Below, piece by piece: positions 31,429 to 40,587 of a stretch of DNA of 64,000 bases. The DNA lies in assembly GCF_008329715.1 (NCBI RefSeq), contig NZ_VTSR01000032.1, positions 806,001 to 870,000 of the forward strand, given 5' to 3'. Source of the DNA: Gimesia chilikensis (lineage in GTDB: Bacteria; Planctomycetota; Planctomycetia; Planctomycetales; Planctomycetaceae). Both the position numbers and the translations under genes were made by a program. Every line of letters begins with the position of its first letter. Position 1 is the stretch's first letter. Below the pieces are notes generated by a model that was not told where the DNA came from, did no database searches, and worked only from the letters and a program-made list of their open reading frames with translations.

Positions 31429-32436
31429 TTAGAATTCGCCGAGGACTTCTCCCCCCGCACGAGTGGTGAGAGATGCCAGAGTGTAGGCATCAACATTCTG
31501 GCTGATGAAACGGACTGCGCCATCGCCCAGCAGAAAGTGAGCCCCTCCAACGTGGAAGCTAAGAAAGCCTGCACTTCTGATATTAGTGCAGTTGATGGCA
31601 CAGGGGCCATCGGGTGTACCATCTCTGAGAGAACCTGAGTACCAGTGCTCACCATTCAGGAGGTCTCCCCATCCGCCACCATTAGTTGAGCCATAGGCGG
31701 ATGTGAACGCCGAGTGAATGGTTGTGCCAGTATAGATATTTGTGCCTCCCACCCGTTCGCCGAGCAGGATTGTATTAGAGGTTCCGTCAATTACGTCACG
31801 AATTCTGGTAATCGTATTGCTTCCCCCTGAAGGATTGCTGGGGTCAACTCCTACATTGGTCAGCATTCCGGATCGACTGTTAGCTGCCGGGTGGCCGGTG
31901 TAGGCGATTGAAGAATAAGTGCCGCGAACCCCTAAAGCCGGGCAATAGTCAGTTCGAGCAGCGGTGTAGGTAAGTGGAAATCCGGCAGGTGTTAAGTCGT
32001 AGGTGTGGGTTGTGGCCTCTGGTGTGGAAGGACACATGAAGACTGGAAGTGGGTTCTTGATGACCTGCAGGTTTTGTTGCACAGCAGGAATGGCGGCCAG
32101 CTGATCGAAAGCAGGATACGATGAATTCCACTGGTTGTAGAGTGGTGCCTGATCCATGTAGGGGAGAAGCATGATGTTGTAAACACTGGCTTTCGGATTT
32201 GCAGGGTTGGCGGCATCTACAAACCAGGAAAAGGGGAAACAGCTGTGTGCATCATGGTAATTGTGGAACGCCAGGCCTATCTGTTTGAGGTTGTTTTTGC
32301 ACGTCGATCGACGGGCTGCCTCTCTTGCCTGCTGGACTGCCGGCAATAACAGTGCAATTAAGATGGCAATAATCGCAATGACGACGAGTAACTCAATCAG
32401 AGTAAAACCTTTTTTGAGGCGCGAGTTCAGTTTCAT
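31429..32436 (-). CDS. DUF1559 domain-containing prepilin-like protein
   Basis: The 335-residue protein begins [20 protein letters not shown]. It has the prepilin cleavage site after KKG, a long hydrophobic helix, [12 protein letters not shown] and the DUF1559 body, with [11 protein letters not shown] and a final GEF. The first 60 residues are almost the same as in the protein at 7856-8821, but the bodies differ. AGGAG lies 7 nt before the ATG. The gene is followed by the lipoprotein gene. Presumed role: a pseudopilus-like or surface structure. Confidence 0.93.
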   Translation of the reverse strand: MKLNSRLKKGFTLIELLVVIAIIAILIALLLPAVQQAREAARRSTCKNNLKQIGLAFHNYHDAHSCFPFSWFVDAANPANPKASVYNIMLLPYMDQAPLYNQWNSSYPAFDQLAAIPAVQQNLQVIKNPLPVFMCPSTPEATTHTYDLTPAGFPLTYTAARTDYCPALGVRGTYSSIAYTGHPAANSRSGMLTNVGVDPSNPSGGSNTITRIRDVIDGTSNTILLGERVGGTNIYTGTTIHSAFTSAYGSTNGGGWGDLLNGEHWYSGSLRDGTPDGPCAINCTNIRSAGFLSFHVGGAHFLLGDGAVRFISQNVDAYTLASLTTRAGGEVLGEF

Positions 32437-33106
32437 CCTCTTTCTCCTTAGGCACAGCGAAATGAATTATGAGATCCAGGGAAAATCAGAGTAAGAATAC
32501 ATTCTCCATAAAGAGAGCTTTCTTCTGTTTTATATTCAGCAAATCACGCACCACAGTGTGGTTCAGATTGCCGGCAAGAATTTGCAGTTCGAAAGTAACC
32601 TATAACTTCAGGTTTTTTGATATCAGGCATTTAGGACATGTATTGGATAGGGCCTGATAATTTCTCAGCATACCTTCCGGTTTCGAGACAATCCATATCA
32701 TTATCTATGAAATAGGTAAAAATACTAATTTTAATTTTTGGCGTAGCGGGGGTTAAGAACCTGACGGTGTAAGCTGCAGGTTAAGGTGGATTCTGGGGGC
32801 AGAATTTCAGCCGAAAGGAGCCCTGCCCTCCCATTGCTTTTGGTTCTGTGGATAGGGAACTGTTTGGATGAATTAGCAGATGCCTGTGTAAAAATTACAA
32901 GCGGTTTGGGCTGCGGCATTTTTTTGCATAACCCGCCTTGACCAGATTTGAAGAATCGGGAGAATGCTCCCACTTCAAAGACGCAATCAAAAATCAATCA
33001 CTTCCAAGCACATCTCCCAGCCAGTTCCGGCTGTTATTATTTGCCACCAGCCTTTTAGATCAAAGCATTCCCTAGCCACCCCCTTTCAGACATTGGTTTC
33101 ATTGAA
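32437..33106. other. Long intergenic region between divergent DUF1559 and murE genes
   Basis: About 670 bases without a convincing gene. The two flanking genes are divergent, so both promoters should lie here. The stretch around 32660-32740 is AT-rich. I found no strong inverted repeat, terminator or known RNA. Short frames in it have no ribosome site or family resemblance. Confidence 0.55.
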
Positions 33107-34648
33107 ATGCATGGTTCATACCTCACATCCATGTCATCTTCATCGTTAAGCTTGTCGCCGGGAACGATTGCCATCAGTTTAAGATCGCAATTTCCTTCCG
33201 CGAGCTTTGTGGATTGTGCCGACATTTGCGTGACTTCCCTGCAGTCCGACAGTCGACGCTGTCAGCCGGGAGACCTGTTTGTGGTGATTGCCGGGACCAG
33301 GGAGTCTGCTGAAAAGTATATCCCCGAGGCAATCAAAAACGGTGCCAAGGCGGTACTGACCGGTCGTCCGTTGACGGGGCTGGAAGTTCCTCAGTGCATT
33401 GTGGCTGACGTTCGTAAGGCATACGCGATTCTGTGTATGGAACTGGCAGACCGACCTTCAAGGCAGTTGGAGGCGGTAGGGATTACCGGAACCAATGGAA
33501 AGACAACGGTCAGTTGGCTGGTCCGGTCGATTTTACAGAGTGCCGGTCACAAAACCGGTCTCTCAGGCACGGTCGAGTACCATGATGGAAATAAGTCTCG
33601 GCCTTCTTCGCTGACGACGCCCGATGCGTTAGAGTTGTCGCAGTTATTATCTGCAATGGTCAAGAATGAAGTTACACATGCAGTGATGGAAGTCTCCAGC
33701 CATGCCCTGGACCAGAGCCGGCTTGCGGGGACACAACTGGCAGTCGCAGCGGTGACGAATGTCACACAGGATCATTTTGACTATCATCAGAATTTGAAAA
33801 ATTATGCAGCCTGTAAAGCACGAATCATTCAGCATCTCAAGCCTGAAGGGACACTGGTGCTGAATTTCGATGATCCCGTTTGTCGTTCGATGGCAGACGG
33901 AAAGCAGTCGACTCAAAAGCTGCTGACCTACGGTCTTGAGTCGGAAGCAGATCTGCAGGCGACAGGGATACAGGAATCAGCGGCTGGTACAGAATTTGAA
34001 ATTGTATTCGAGGCAGACACTGCGTCAGTCAGTACGACTCTCATTGGCAGACATAATGTTTCGAATTGCCTGGCGGCAACAGCTGTCTGCCTGGGGCTTG
34101 GTCTGAGCCTGCAGGAAATTGTGACCGGAATTCAGGCCCTGGAAAATGTTCCCGGTCGAATGGAACAGGTGAATTGTGGCCAGTCCTGTAGCGTGCTGAT
34201 TGATTATGCCCATACTGATGACGCATTGCGACATGCGATTCTCTCTGCCCGACAGGTCTGTAATCGGCGTTTATTCTGTGTATTTGGGGCTGGCGGGGAT
34301 CGCGACAGTTCGAAACGCGGCCTGCTGGGGATCGCGGGTAGTGAAGCGGATCGGGTGATCATCACCAGCGATAATCCGCGGAGCGAAGATCCGTTTCAGA
34401 TCATGAAAGCGATTGCTGCTGGCTGTCAGTCTCAGGGAGTGACGCCGGAATTGATCGAAGATCGGAAAGCAGCGATCGAATATGCTCTGTCAGAAGCCGG
34501 GGCAGGAGATCTGGTGCTGATTGCCGGTAAAGGTCATGAATGCGAACAGATTTTACGTGACAGGAGAGTCCCCTTCCGCGATCGACTGGTTGTAGAGCAG
34601 TATTTCGCGGAGCAGAAAATTTCGGACTCTCAGAAAGTTTCCGCTTAA
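33107..34648 (+). CDS. murE: UDP-MurNAc-L-Ala-D-Glu:meso-diaminopimelate ligase
   Basis: This 513-residue cytoplasmic ligase adds meso-diaminopimelate to the peptidoglycan precursor. Signs are ATP loop GITGTNGKTT near residue 125, the VMEVSSHALDQSR segment, IDYAHTDDALR, and the substrate-selecting DNPR motif in SDNPRSEDPF near 424, which specifies diaminopimelate rather than lysine. The ATG at 33107 and a second at 33131 are both possible and neither has a clear ribosome site. It opens the cluster, with murF 39 nt downstream. Confidence 0.96.
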   Translation: MHGSYLTSMSSSSLSLSPGTIAISLRSQFPSASFVDCADICVTSLQSDSRRCQPGDLFVVIAGTRESAEKYIPEAIKNGAKAVLTGRPLTGLEVPQCIVADVRKAYAILCMELADRPSRQLEAVGITGTNGKTTVSWLVRSILQSAGHKTGLSGTVEYHDGNKSRPSSLTTPDALELSQLLSAMVKNEVTHAVMEVSSHALDQSRLAGTQLAVAAVTNVTQDHFDYHQNLKNYAACKARIIQHLKPEGTLVLNFDDPVCRSMADGKQSTQKLLTYGLESEADLQATGIQESAAGTEFEIVFEADTASVSTTLIGRHNVSNCLAATAVCLGLGLSLQEIVTGIQALENVPGRMEQVNCGQSCSVLIDYAHTDDALRHAILSARQVCNRRLFCVFGAGGDRDSSKRGLLGIAGSEADRVIITSDNPRSEDPFQIMKAIAAGCQSQGVTPELIEDRKAAIEYALSEAGAGDLVLIAGKGHECEQILRDRRVPFRDRLVVEQYFAEQKISDSQKVSA

Positions 34649-34687
34649 CACATTCTATTATTCAAAGGAACTACGGGCCAGACAGTT

Positions 34688-36106
34688 ATGAATCATCTAT
34701 CTCTCGCAACACTTAGCAAGGTGCTTCTCAGCAGATCGGATAACTTCGATCCCGCTGCCGGTACAGCTGGTGTCAGCGGGATTTCAATTGATTCGCGTAC
34801 GGTCCAACCAGGGGATCTGTTCTTTGCAATTCAGGGGCAGCGCCTTGATGGTCACGAGTTTGTAAAACAGGCATTGGAGCGAGGGGCAAGTGCCTGTGTT
34901 GTGAAACAGCAACTCGTCTCTGAGCACAACTCGGCACCACTCTTGCTGGTGGATGATGTGAACCAGGCACTCACACGGTTTGCTCACTGGTATCGCCGGC
35001 AGCAGGCAGCAACTGTCATCGGAGTTACGGGCAGTGTTGGCAAGACAACCACCCGCAATATGATTTACACGGCCCTGGCTCCTTATCTGAAAGGGGTACA
35101 GAGTCCTGCTAACTATAACAATGAGTTTGGTGTCCCCCTGAGTATTGCACAGCTTGAGTCTGTGCATCAGTTCGCGGTACTGGAACTGGGGGCTTCACAG
35201 GCGGGTGAGATTCGCAGCCTGGCAGAAGTGGTGAGTCCTGAGATCGGTGTCATAACTGGAATTGGGCCTTCCCACCTGGAACATTTTGGAACACTCCAGC
35301 GAACGGCTGAAGCGAAGGCAGAACTGTTTGAGCAACTTCCTGTTTCGGGACTGGCAATTGTCAATGGTGACGATGCCTATGCGGACTTTCTGGTCTCTCG
35401 CAGCCCTGCTCCCTCATTCCGGATTGGTTTGGGAGAAGGTAATGATTTGCGAGCTGTGGCGGTTCGTCAGGAAGAAAATGGCCTGACCTTCCAGGTCGAT
35501 GGAACAAATTTTGTGATCCCAGTGATGGGCAGTCATTTTGTCTACCCTGCTCTGATCGCGATTGCCGTTGGTAAAGTGCTGGGACTGTCAAATCAGGAAT
35601 TGTCAGACAGCCTGCGGGAGTATGAACCAGTTCGGGGTCGCTGTCATGTCGAACTGGTTGGAGACTGGACCGTGGTGGATGACGCATACAATTCCAGTCC
35701 GGTTTCGATGCGAGCGGCATGTGAGCTGTTGAGCGAGTGGCCAACTCCCGGAAAGCGGATTCTGGTGATGGGCGACATGCTGGAGTTGGGGCCAGACTCG
35801 CCCGGTTATCATCGCGAAATTGGAAAAAAGGTCGCCTGTTCCACAATCGATCGATTGTATGTATGTGGTGCCCAGGCGGCATCCGTTGCGGCAGGAGCAC
35901 TCGAAGAACAGTTCCCTGCTGGATGTATCGTGCAAGGGGCAGATGTTGAAGAGATTCAAGCGGATGTGTTTTCCGGTCTGGAGCCGGGAGATGTTGTATT
36001 AGTCAAAGGTTCCCGTGGTATGCGGATGGAGCGGCTGTTGGAATATCTCAAACAGCAGGTTTCAGAGCAGTCCACTCAGGGAGAAAAAAATATTTCATGT
36101 GTCTAA
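34688..36106 (+). CDS. murF: UDP-MurNAc-tripeptide:D-Ala-D-Ala ligase
   Basis: The 472-residue ligase adds the D-Ala-D-Ala dipeptide, completing the UDP-MurNAc-pentapeptide. The N-terminal uridine-binding domain has SIDSRTVQPGDLFFAI. The ATP loop is GVTGSVGKTTT near residue 115. Mid-domain NYNNEFGVPLS, ELGASQAGEI and VDDAYNSSPVSM are typical. It sits between murE and mraY. A stem-loop follows before mraY. Confidence 0.96.
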   Translation: MNHLSLATLSKVLLSRSDNFDPAAGTAGVSGISIDSRTVQPGDLFFAIQGQRLDGHEFVKQALERGASACVVKQQLVSEHNSAPLLLVDDVNQALTRFAHWYRRQQAATVIGVTGSVGKTTTRNMIYTALAPYLKGVQSPANYNNEFGVPLSIAQLESVHQFAVLELGASQAGEIRSLAEVVSPEIGVITGIGPSHLEHFGTLQRTAEAKAELFEQLPVSGLAIVNGDDAYADFLVSRSPAPSFRIGLGEGNDLRAVAVRQEENGLTFQVDGTNFVIPVMGSHFVYPALIAIAVGKVLGLSNQELSDSLREYEPVRGRCHVELVGDWTVVDDAYNSSPVSMRAACELLSEWPTPGKRILVMGDMLELGPDSPGYHREIGKKVACSTIDRLYVCGAQAASVAAGALEEQFPAGCIVQGADVEEIQADVFSGLEPGDVVLVKGSRGMRMERLLEYLKQQVSEQSTQGEKNISCV

Positions 36107-36239
36107 CTCAATGATTTTGCCATGTGCTTAGGGTTTGCGGGAATCCAGAGCGCGTTCGCTTCGGCGGACAAATCAGCACCGGAAATTGTGATTAATTGGG
36201 TCGATCACTCCAATGCTGTATCATGGTGAAATCATTTCC

Positions 36240-36267
36240 GGGCGTCGAGATTGGGGTCTCGGCGCCC
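36240..36267 (+). other. Stem-loop between murF and mraY
   Basis: GGGCGTCGAGA (36240-36250) pairs with TCTCGGCGCCC (36257-36267) over 11 positions with one G-U pair and a 6-base loop. No T-tract follows, so it is not a standard intrinsic terminator. It may modulate mraY expression or pause transcription. Confidence 0.45.
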
Positions 36268-36332
36268 GGTCTCTTTACAGGACCTGGTAAAAAAATGAAT
36301 GAGACCCTGAATCCGGGCGAGAAAAACACTGC

Positions 36333-37439
36333 ATGATCATTTGGCTGTTGAATCATTTTTCTCCCCTGCTGGAAAAACTGGAAGTGCTCTCCACTGGCGA
36401 TTCGCGTGTGTTTCTGACTGCACGCATTGCGCTGGCCAGCCTGTCTTCATTTCTGATCGCGATTCTACTCGGCCCGTTTGCGATTCGCTGGCTGGAAAAA
36501 CGTTTCCGGGAACGAATCGACAGCGCCTCGGAAAAACTCAATGAGATTCATGCTTCCAAGAATGCAACCCCGACCATGGGGGGCATTTTTATCGTGGGGG
36601 CAATTTTGATCTCCGGTCTGCTCTGGGCGGATCTTTCCAGCGGCTATGTGCAACTTGGCCTGTTGACGGCGTCGGGATTTGCGCTGCTGGGGGCTTACGA
36701 TGACTGGGTGAAGCTGAGTACCAAGCAGAATGGTCTGAAGCCGCGGCAGAAACTGATTGTGCAATTAATCTTTTCTGCGTTGATTGGGGCTGCCCTGTAT
36801 TATAGTCATTCGACGGTTCCAGCGGGTCTCGATCTGATCATGCCGGTCACCCGTCTGGTGTTTCCGCTTGGAATTCTGTTCGTTCCCTGGGCGATGCTGG
36901 TCATGACGGGCAGTTCCAATGCTGTCAACCTGACTGATGGGCTGGATGGACTGGCCAGTGGGTGTATGGTGTTTGCCGGATCTGCTTTCGCCGGACTGAC
37001 GTACCTGGCGGGACACAAGGTAATGGCTGAGTATCTACAGATCCCCTACATTCCCGGTGCGGGTGAACTCAGCATTCTGCTGGGAGCAGCCGTGGGGGCG
37101 GTGCTTGGATTTCTCTGGTTCAACTGTTATCCAGCACAGGTTTTCATGGGAGATACCGGTTCCCTGCCTCTGGGAGCGCTACTCGGGTTTGCGGCGCTGG
37201 TCATTCGACAGGAGGCTTTGCTGGTGATTGCCGGCGGCGTTTTTGTTGTCGAGACACTGAGTGTGATGCTGCAGGTGTTCTGGTATAAGCGAACCGGAAA
37301 CCGCATTCTGGCCTGTAGTCCTCTGCACAATCATTTCCTGTTCAAGGGCGAACATGAAATGAAGATTGTGGTTCGCTTCTGGATCTGTTCTGCTTTGCTG
37401 GCGATTATTGCGGTTGCCAGTCTGAAAATTGCAACCTGA
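36333..37439 (+). CDS. mraY: Phospho-MurNAc-pentapeptide transferase
   Basis: This integral inner-membrane enzyme makes lipid I from UDP-MurNAc-pentapeptide and undecaprenyl phosphate. The 368-residue protein has about ten hydrophobic helices. The family motifs are [12 protein letters not shown] near residue 73, [12 protein letters not shown] near 198, and the C-terminal [13 protein letters not shown], which carries the His-rich HxH loop. murD, which normally follows, is absent; 241 non-coding bases lead to ftsW. Confidence 0.96.
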   Translation: MIIWLLNHFSPLLEKLEVLSTGDSRVFLTARIALASLSSFLIAILLGPFAIRWLEKRFRERIDSASEKLNEIHASKNATPTMGGIFIVGAILISGLLWADLSSGYVQLGLLTASGFALLGAYDDWVKLSTKQNGLKPRQKLIVQLIFSALIGAALYYSHSTVPAGLDLIMPVTRLVFPLGILFVPWAMLVMTGSSNAVNLTDGLDGLASGCMVFAGSAFAGLTYLAGHKVMAEYLQIPYIPGAGELSILLGAAVGAVLGFLWFNCYPAQVFMGDTGSLPLGALLGFAALVIRQEALLVIAGGVFVVETLSVMLQVFWYKRTGNRILACSPLHNHFLFKGEHEMKIVVRFWICSALLAIIAVASLKIAT

Positions 37440-37680
37440 TCTGCCGTCGAATCAGTTCAGTTCAGGTAAGCGTGAAAAGCACTGGCTGTTCTGTCGATTC
37501 TAGCGGTCTGCGAAGTGGGGGCAGCGATTCCATGGCCTGTTATCACGGTTTTGTCAGCTGATTCATGTCGGGCGGCAATGTTTCTAAATCATGGTCTGGT
37601 TATGGGGTTACCTTTGGTGAGGTGCCCGAAAAATAGTCGATTTCAGAGATGTCACTCTGTGTCATTTTCGAGATCGGAAT

Positions 37681-39114
37681 ATGAAACCTACCTCACTCCT
37701 GCCGCAAACTCAGCCTGATCATGATCGCAGCCTGTTCATCTCGATGGCTTGCGCGCTGCTGGGGATCGGGGTGTTAATGGTACATAGTGCCAGTATTACG
37801 TCCTGGCCAACTGAGTTCGAGCAGGTTTACCTGTCCCGGCACCTGACCTTTCTAGCTCTGGCGGTTGTAGTTTCCTCAATTGCTTCCATGCTGCCAGCCC
37901 GATTCTGGTACGAGCGTGCGCCGCTGCTCTTCTGGGGAACCGTGGCATTGCTGGTTCTGGTACTCATTCCGGGAATCGGGACGCGGGTGAATGGTGCCCA
38001 GCGCTGGCTGAGATTAGGGCCTGTTTCATTGCAGCCCTCCGAGCTGGCAAAGATCGCTTTGCCATTGCTGACTGTGCGGTTGATGGTCCAGCGTCGGGCG
38101 TTTTTAAACCATTGGTGGAAAGGCACAATTCCGCTGCTGGTTCCCCTGCTCCTCGTGATTCCTTTAGTGCTGAAACAGCCTGACCTGGGAACCTCGCTGT
38201 TTCTTGTGGGGGGCGTGGCACTGGCTCTGTTCCTCGGTGGCTGGCCTCTTCGTAATTTTATGATAGGTCTGTTATGCGCGATTCCTGCGGTCGGAATGCT
38301 CGTGGCATTGCGGCCTTATCAGTTGAAACGTATCACCGGTTTTGTAGATACCTGGACCAACTGGCAATCGGCGCCTTACCAGCTGAAACAGTCACTCATG
38401 GCTTTGGGGGCTGGCGGAATCAGTGGTTCCGGTCTGGGCAAAGGAGCACAAAAGCTCAGCTTTCTTCCCGAAGCGAATACTGACTTTGTCTTTTCTGTTG
38501 CCGGTGAAGAGCTGGGTTTGATTGGTACTCTGGGGATTGCAGGTCTCTGGATCGGTCTGTTCCTGGCCGGGTTCAATATTCTGCGTTCCCAGAATCAGAA
38601 GTCTTTTGCCTACGTTGCGGGTTTTACACTTTTGCTACAGCTGGTGTTGCAGGCAATTATCAATGTGGCCGTCGTCACAGCTATGGTTCCACCCAAGGGG
38701 ATTTCGCACCCTCTGATCAGTTATGGCGGGACAAACCTGATGGTCAGTCTGCTTTCGTTGGGGATTATTGTCAGCTTGACACGTGCAGGTACAGATGAAA
38801 GTCTGCAGATCGATCCAGCCCTGGATCAGTCAGACGATCCTGAACCTGCCATTGATCAGTCAGTATCCTCTCTTCCAATTGACGAAGCACTCGAGGATGA
38901 AGAGTGCGAGGATGAAGAGTGCGAGGATGAAGAGTGCGAGGATGAAGAGTGCGAGGATGAAGAGTGCGAGGATGAAGAGTACGAGGATGAAGAGTGCGAG
39001 GATGAAGAGTGCGAGGATGAAGAGTACGAGGATGAAGAGTACGAGGATGAAGAGTACGAGGATGAAGAGTGCGAGGATGAAGAGTATGAAGATGAAGAGC
39101 TGGAAAAAGAGTGA
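37681..39114 (+). CDS. ftsW: Cell-division peptidoglycan polymerase FtsW (SEDS family) with acidic repeat tail
   Basis: This SEDS-family septal glycan polymerase spans about ten membrane helices. Typical motifs are GTRVNGAQRWLRLG near residue 98, the QPSELAK segment, and GAGGISGSGLGKG and KLSFLPEANTDFVFS. Toward the end come PPKGISHPLISYGG and the last helix. The cluster position between mraY and murG supports FtsW over RodA. The C-terminal 95 residues are unusual: an acidic linker, then 14 tandem EDEE-C/Y pentapeptides (DNA 38893-39102) ending LEKE. The tail should be cytoplasmic. murG begins 76 nt downstream. Confidence 0.93.
   Translation: MKPTSLLPQTQPDHDRSLFISMACALLGIGVLMVHSASITSWPTEFEQVYLSRHLTFLALAVVVSSIASMLPARFWYERAPLLFWGTVALLVLVLIPGIGTRVNGAQRWLRLGPVSLQPSELAKIALPLLTVRLMVQRRAFLNHWWKGTIPLLVPLLLVIPLVLKQPDLGTSLFLVGGVALALFLGGWPLRNFMIGLLCAIPAVGMLVALRPYQLKRITGFVDTWTNWQSAPYQLKQSLMALGAGGISGSGLGKGAQKLSFLPEANTDFVFSVAGEELGLIGTLGIAGLWIGLFLAGFNILRSQNQKSFAYVAGFTLLLQLVLQAIINVAVVTAMVPPKGISHPLISYGGTNLMVSLLSLGIIVSLTRAGTDESLQIDPALDQSDDPEPAIDQSVSSLPIDEALEDEECEDEECEDEECEDEECEDEECEDEEYEDEECEDEECEDEEYEDEEYEDEEYEDEECEDEEYEDEELEKE
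38893..39102 (+). repeat. 15-bp minisatellite, 14 units, inside ftsW
   Basis: The unit GAGGATGAAGAGTGC codes for EDEEC. Units 6, 9, 10, 11 and 13 end in a Tyr codon, and unit 14 ends in Leu. Apart from the last units, the changes are at the second base of the final codon (TGC to TAC). The 15-bp period keeps the frame when copies are gained or lost. Confidence 0.97.
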
Positions 39115-39190
39115 CTGGGATTTTCCTATGACATATTCTATGCTGAGCTGTCTGATCTCAGTTTAAAATCCTTGTCCAATAAACTCCGCG

Positions 39191-40327
39191 ATGATGACCG
39201 AATCCCGTCTTAAGAAACGATCTCTTATTTTTGCCGGCGGTGGCACTGGCGGTCATCTGCTTCCCGGAATTGCGGTGGCAGAACAACTCGCCTCAATGGA
39301 CGACTTTTCGATAACATTTATTGGTTCCAATCGACCGGTCGAGCAGCAGATTATAGAACGTTCGGGATACCAGCATCTCGGACTGGATTCTTCTCCCAGT
39401 AATGAGTTGAAAAGCGCTCCCTGGAGATTCTTCTGGAATAACGGACGTGCCTGTCTGCAGGCGCGGCGGATTTTGCGGGCGGAACGACTGGCTGCGGTGA
39501 TTGGACTGGGCGGGTTTGCCAGTGTGCCTGTGATTCTAGCTGCCAGCTGGCTTAAGATTCCGATTGTATTGCTGGAGCAAAATATCATTCCCGGTCGAGC
39601 CAACCGGTTTCTGTTCTCTCGCGCCAATGTTATCTGTACTTCGTTTGCCGAAACCCGTCTTCCCAAGCCTCACTCTGGAAGGCCTCTGATTGCCTTTACT
39701 GGCAATCCGGTGCGTGAGCAGATGACGCATCTTGAAACCACCCCAAAGAGCGAACCATCAGAGATATTGTTGCTGGTTCTAGGTGGCAGCCAGGGGGCTC
39801 GAGCGGTGAATCAGGCGGTACTCGCTTTGCTGGAACGCGGGCGAGATGCCCTGCCTCGCAGACTGCATGTCGTGCATCAGACGGGAGAAGTAGACTGGAA
39901 GCATGCGGTGCAGGAATATCAGAAACTTCAGGAACACGATTCCGAATTGCGCGTAACCGTTGAGCCATTTATTGATGATCTGGCGGAATGGTATTCGAAG
40001 GCCGATCTGGTGATTTCGCGGGCGGGAGCCACGACTCTGGCAGAGCTGGCCTGTACGGGATGTCCGACGGTATTAATTCCCTACCCAAATTCGATCGGCG
40101 ATCATCAACTGATTAATGCTCAATTCTATGAGGCAGAAGGAGCTGCGGTGCTGGTAGAGCAGATGGCTGAAGCCGAACTGACCGCGCGCAACCTACAGAC
40201 CGCAGTGGTCGAATTATTGCATGATTCTACGAAACGGAATTCATTGTCTGAGGCCATGCAGAAGCTGGCTCTGCCCGAGGCTTCCCGGAATGTAGCGGAT
40301 GAAATCATGGCTCTTATAGCCCATTGA
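39191..40327 (+). CDS. murG: Lipid II synthase (UDP-GlcNAc transferase)
   Basis: MurG adds GlcNAc to lipid I at the cytoplasmic membrane face, giving lipid II. The 378-residue GT-B enzyme has the N-terminal glycine-rich FAGGGTGGHLLPG near residue 15, GLGGFASVPV near 100, and LGGSQGARAVN near 197. The sugar-nucleotide region DLVISRAGATTLAELA follows near 275. It is the last gene of the cluster; murC, ddl, ftsQ, ftsA and ftsZ do not follow. Confidence 0.96.
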   Translation: MMTESRLKKRSLIFAGGGTGGHLLPGIAVAEQLASMDDFSITFIGSNRPVEQQIIERSGYQHLGLDSSPSNELKSAPWRFFWNNGRACLQARRILRAERLAAVIGLGGFASVPVILAASWLKIPIVLLEQNIIPGRANRFLFSRANVICTSFAETRLPKPHSGRPLIAFTGNPVREQMTHLETTPKSEPSEILLLVLGGSQGARAVNQAVLALLERGRDALPRRLHVVHQTGEVDWKHAVQEYQKLQEHDSELRVTVEPFIDDLAEWYSKADLVISRAGATTLAELACTGCPTVLIPYPNSIGDHQLINAQFYEAEGAAVLVEQMAEAELTARNLQTAVVELLHDSTKRNSLSEAMQKLALPEASRNVADEIMALIAH

Positions 40328-40587
40328 GGTGGTGTACAATATGCCATTTTCTGGGGTTCCAGCTACTGATTTCCGGGGACTGTGGTGGCTGAACTGGTAG
40401 AACCTGTCAGTTTTCCGTGCTTTTCCAGGTTTTACGGAATCCCCCCAGCCTGTTGATTCACGAATCAAAGGGGATTTGTTACCTTTCTAGCACTTGGGCA
40501 GCAGGAATGGAGCCGTTTTGTTCTGCCAGTCGAGATTACCCTACTCAAGTTCTTTAGCATCAGAAGTTTAGAAATTGGAGACGAGAC

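Noticed and set aside
32437-33106. Possible small gene or RNA in the 670-base gap before murE
   Set aside because: I looked on both strands and found no ribosome site, conserved-looking peptide or strong hairpin.
38783-39166. Overlapping frame rich in ARMKS repeats within ftsW
   Set aside because: It is the out-of-frame reading of the 15-bp repeat. The FtsW frame has all family motifs and continues through the repeat.
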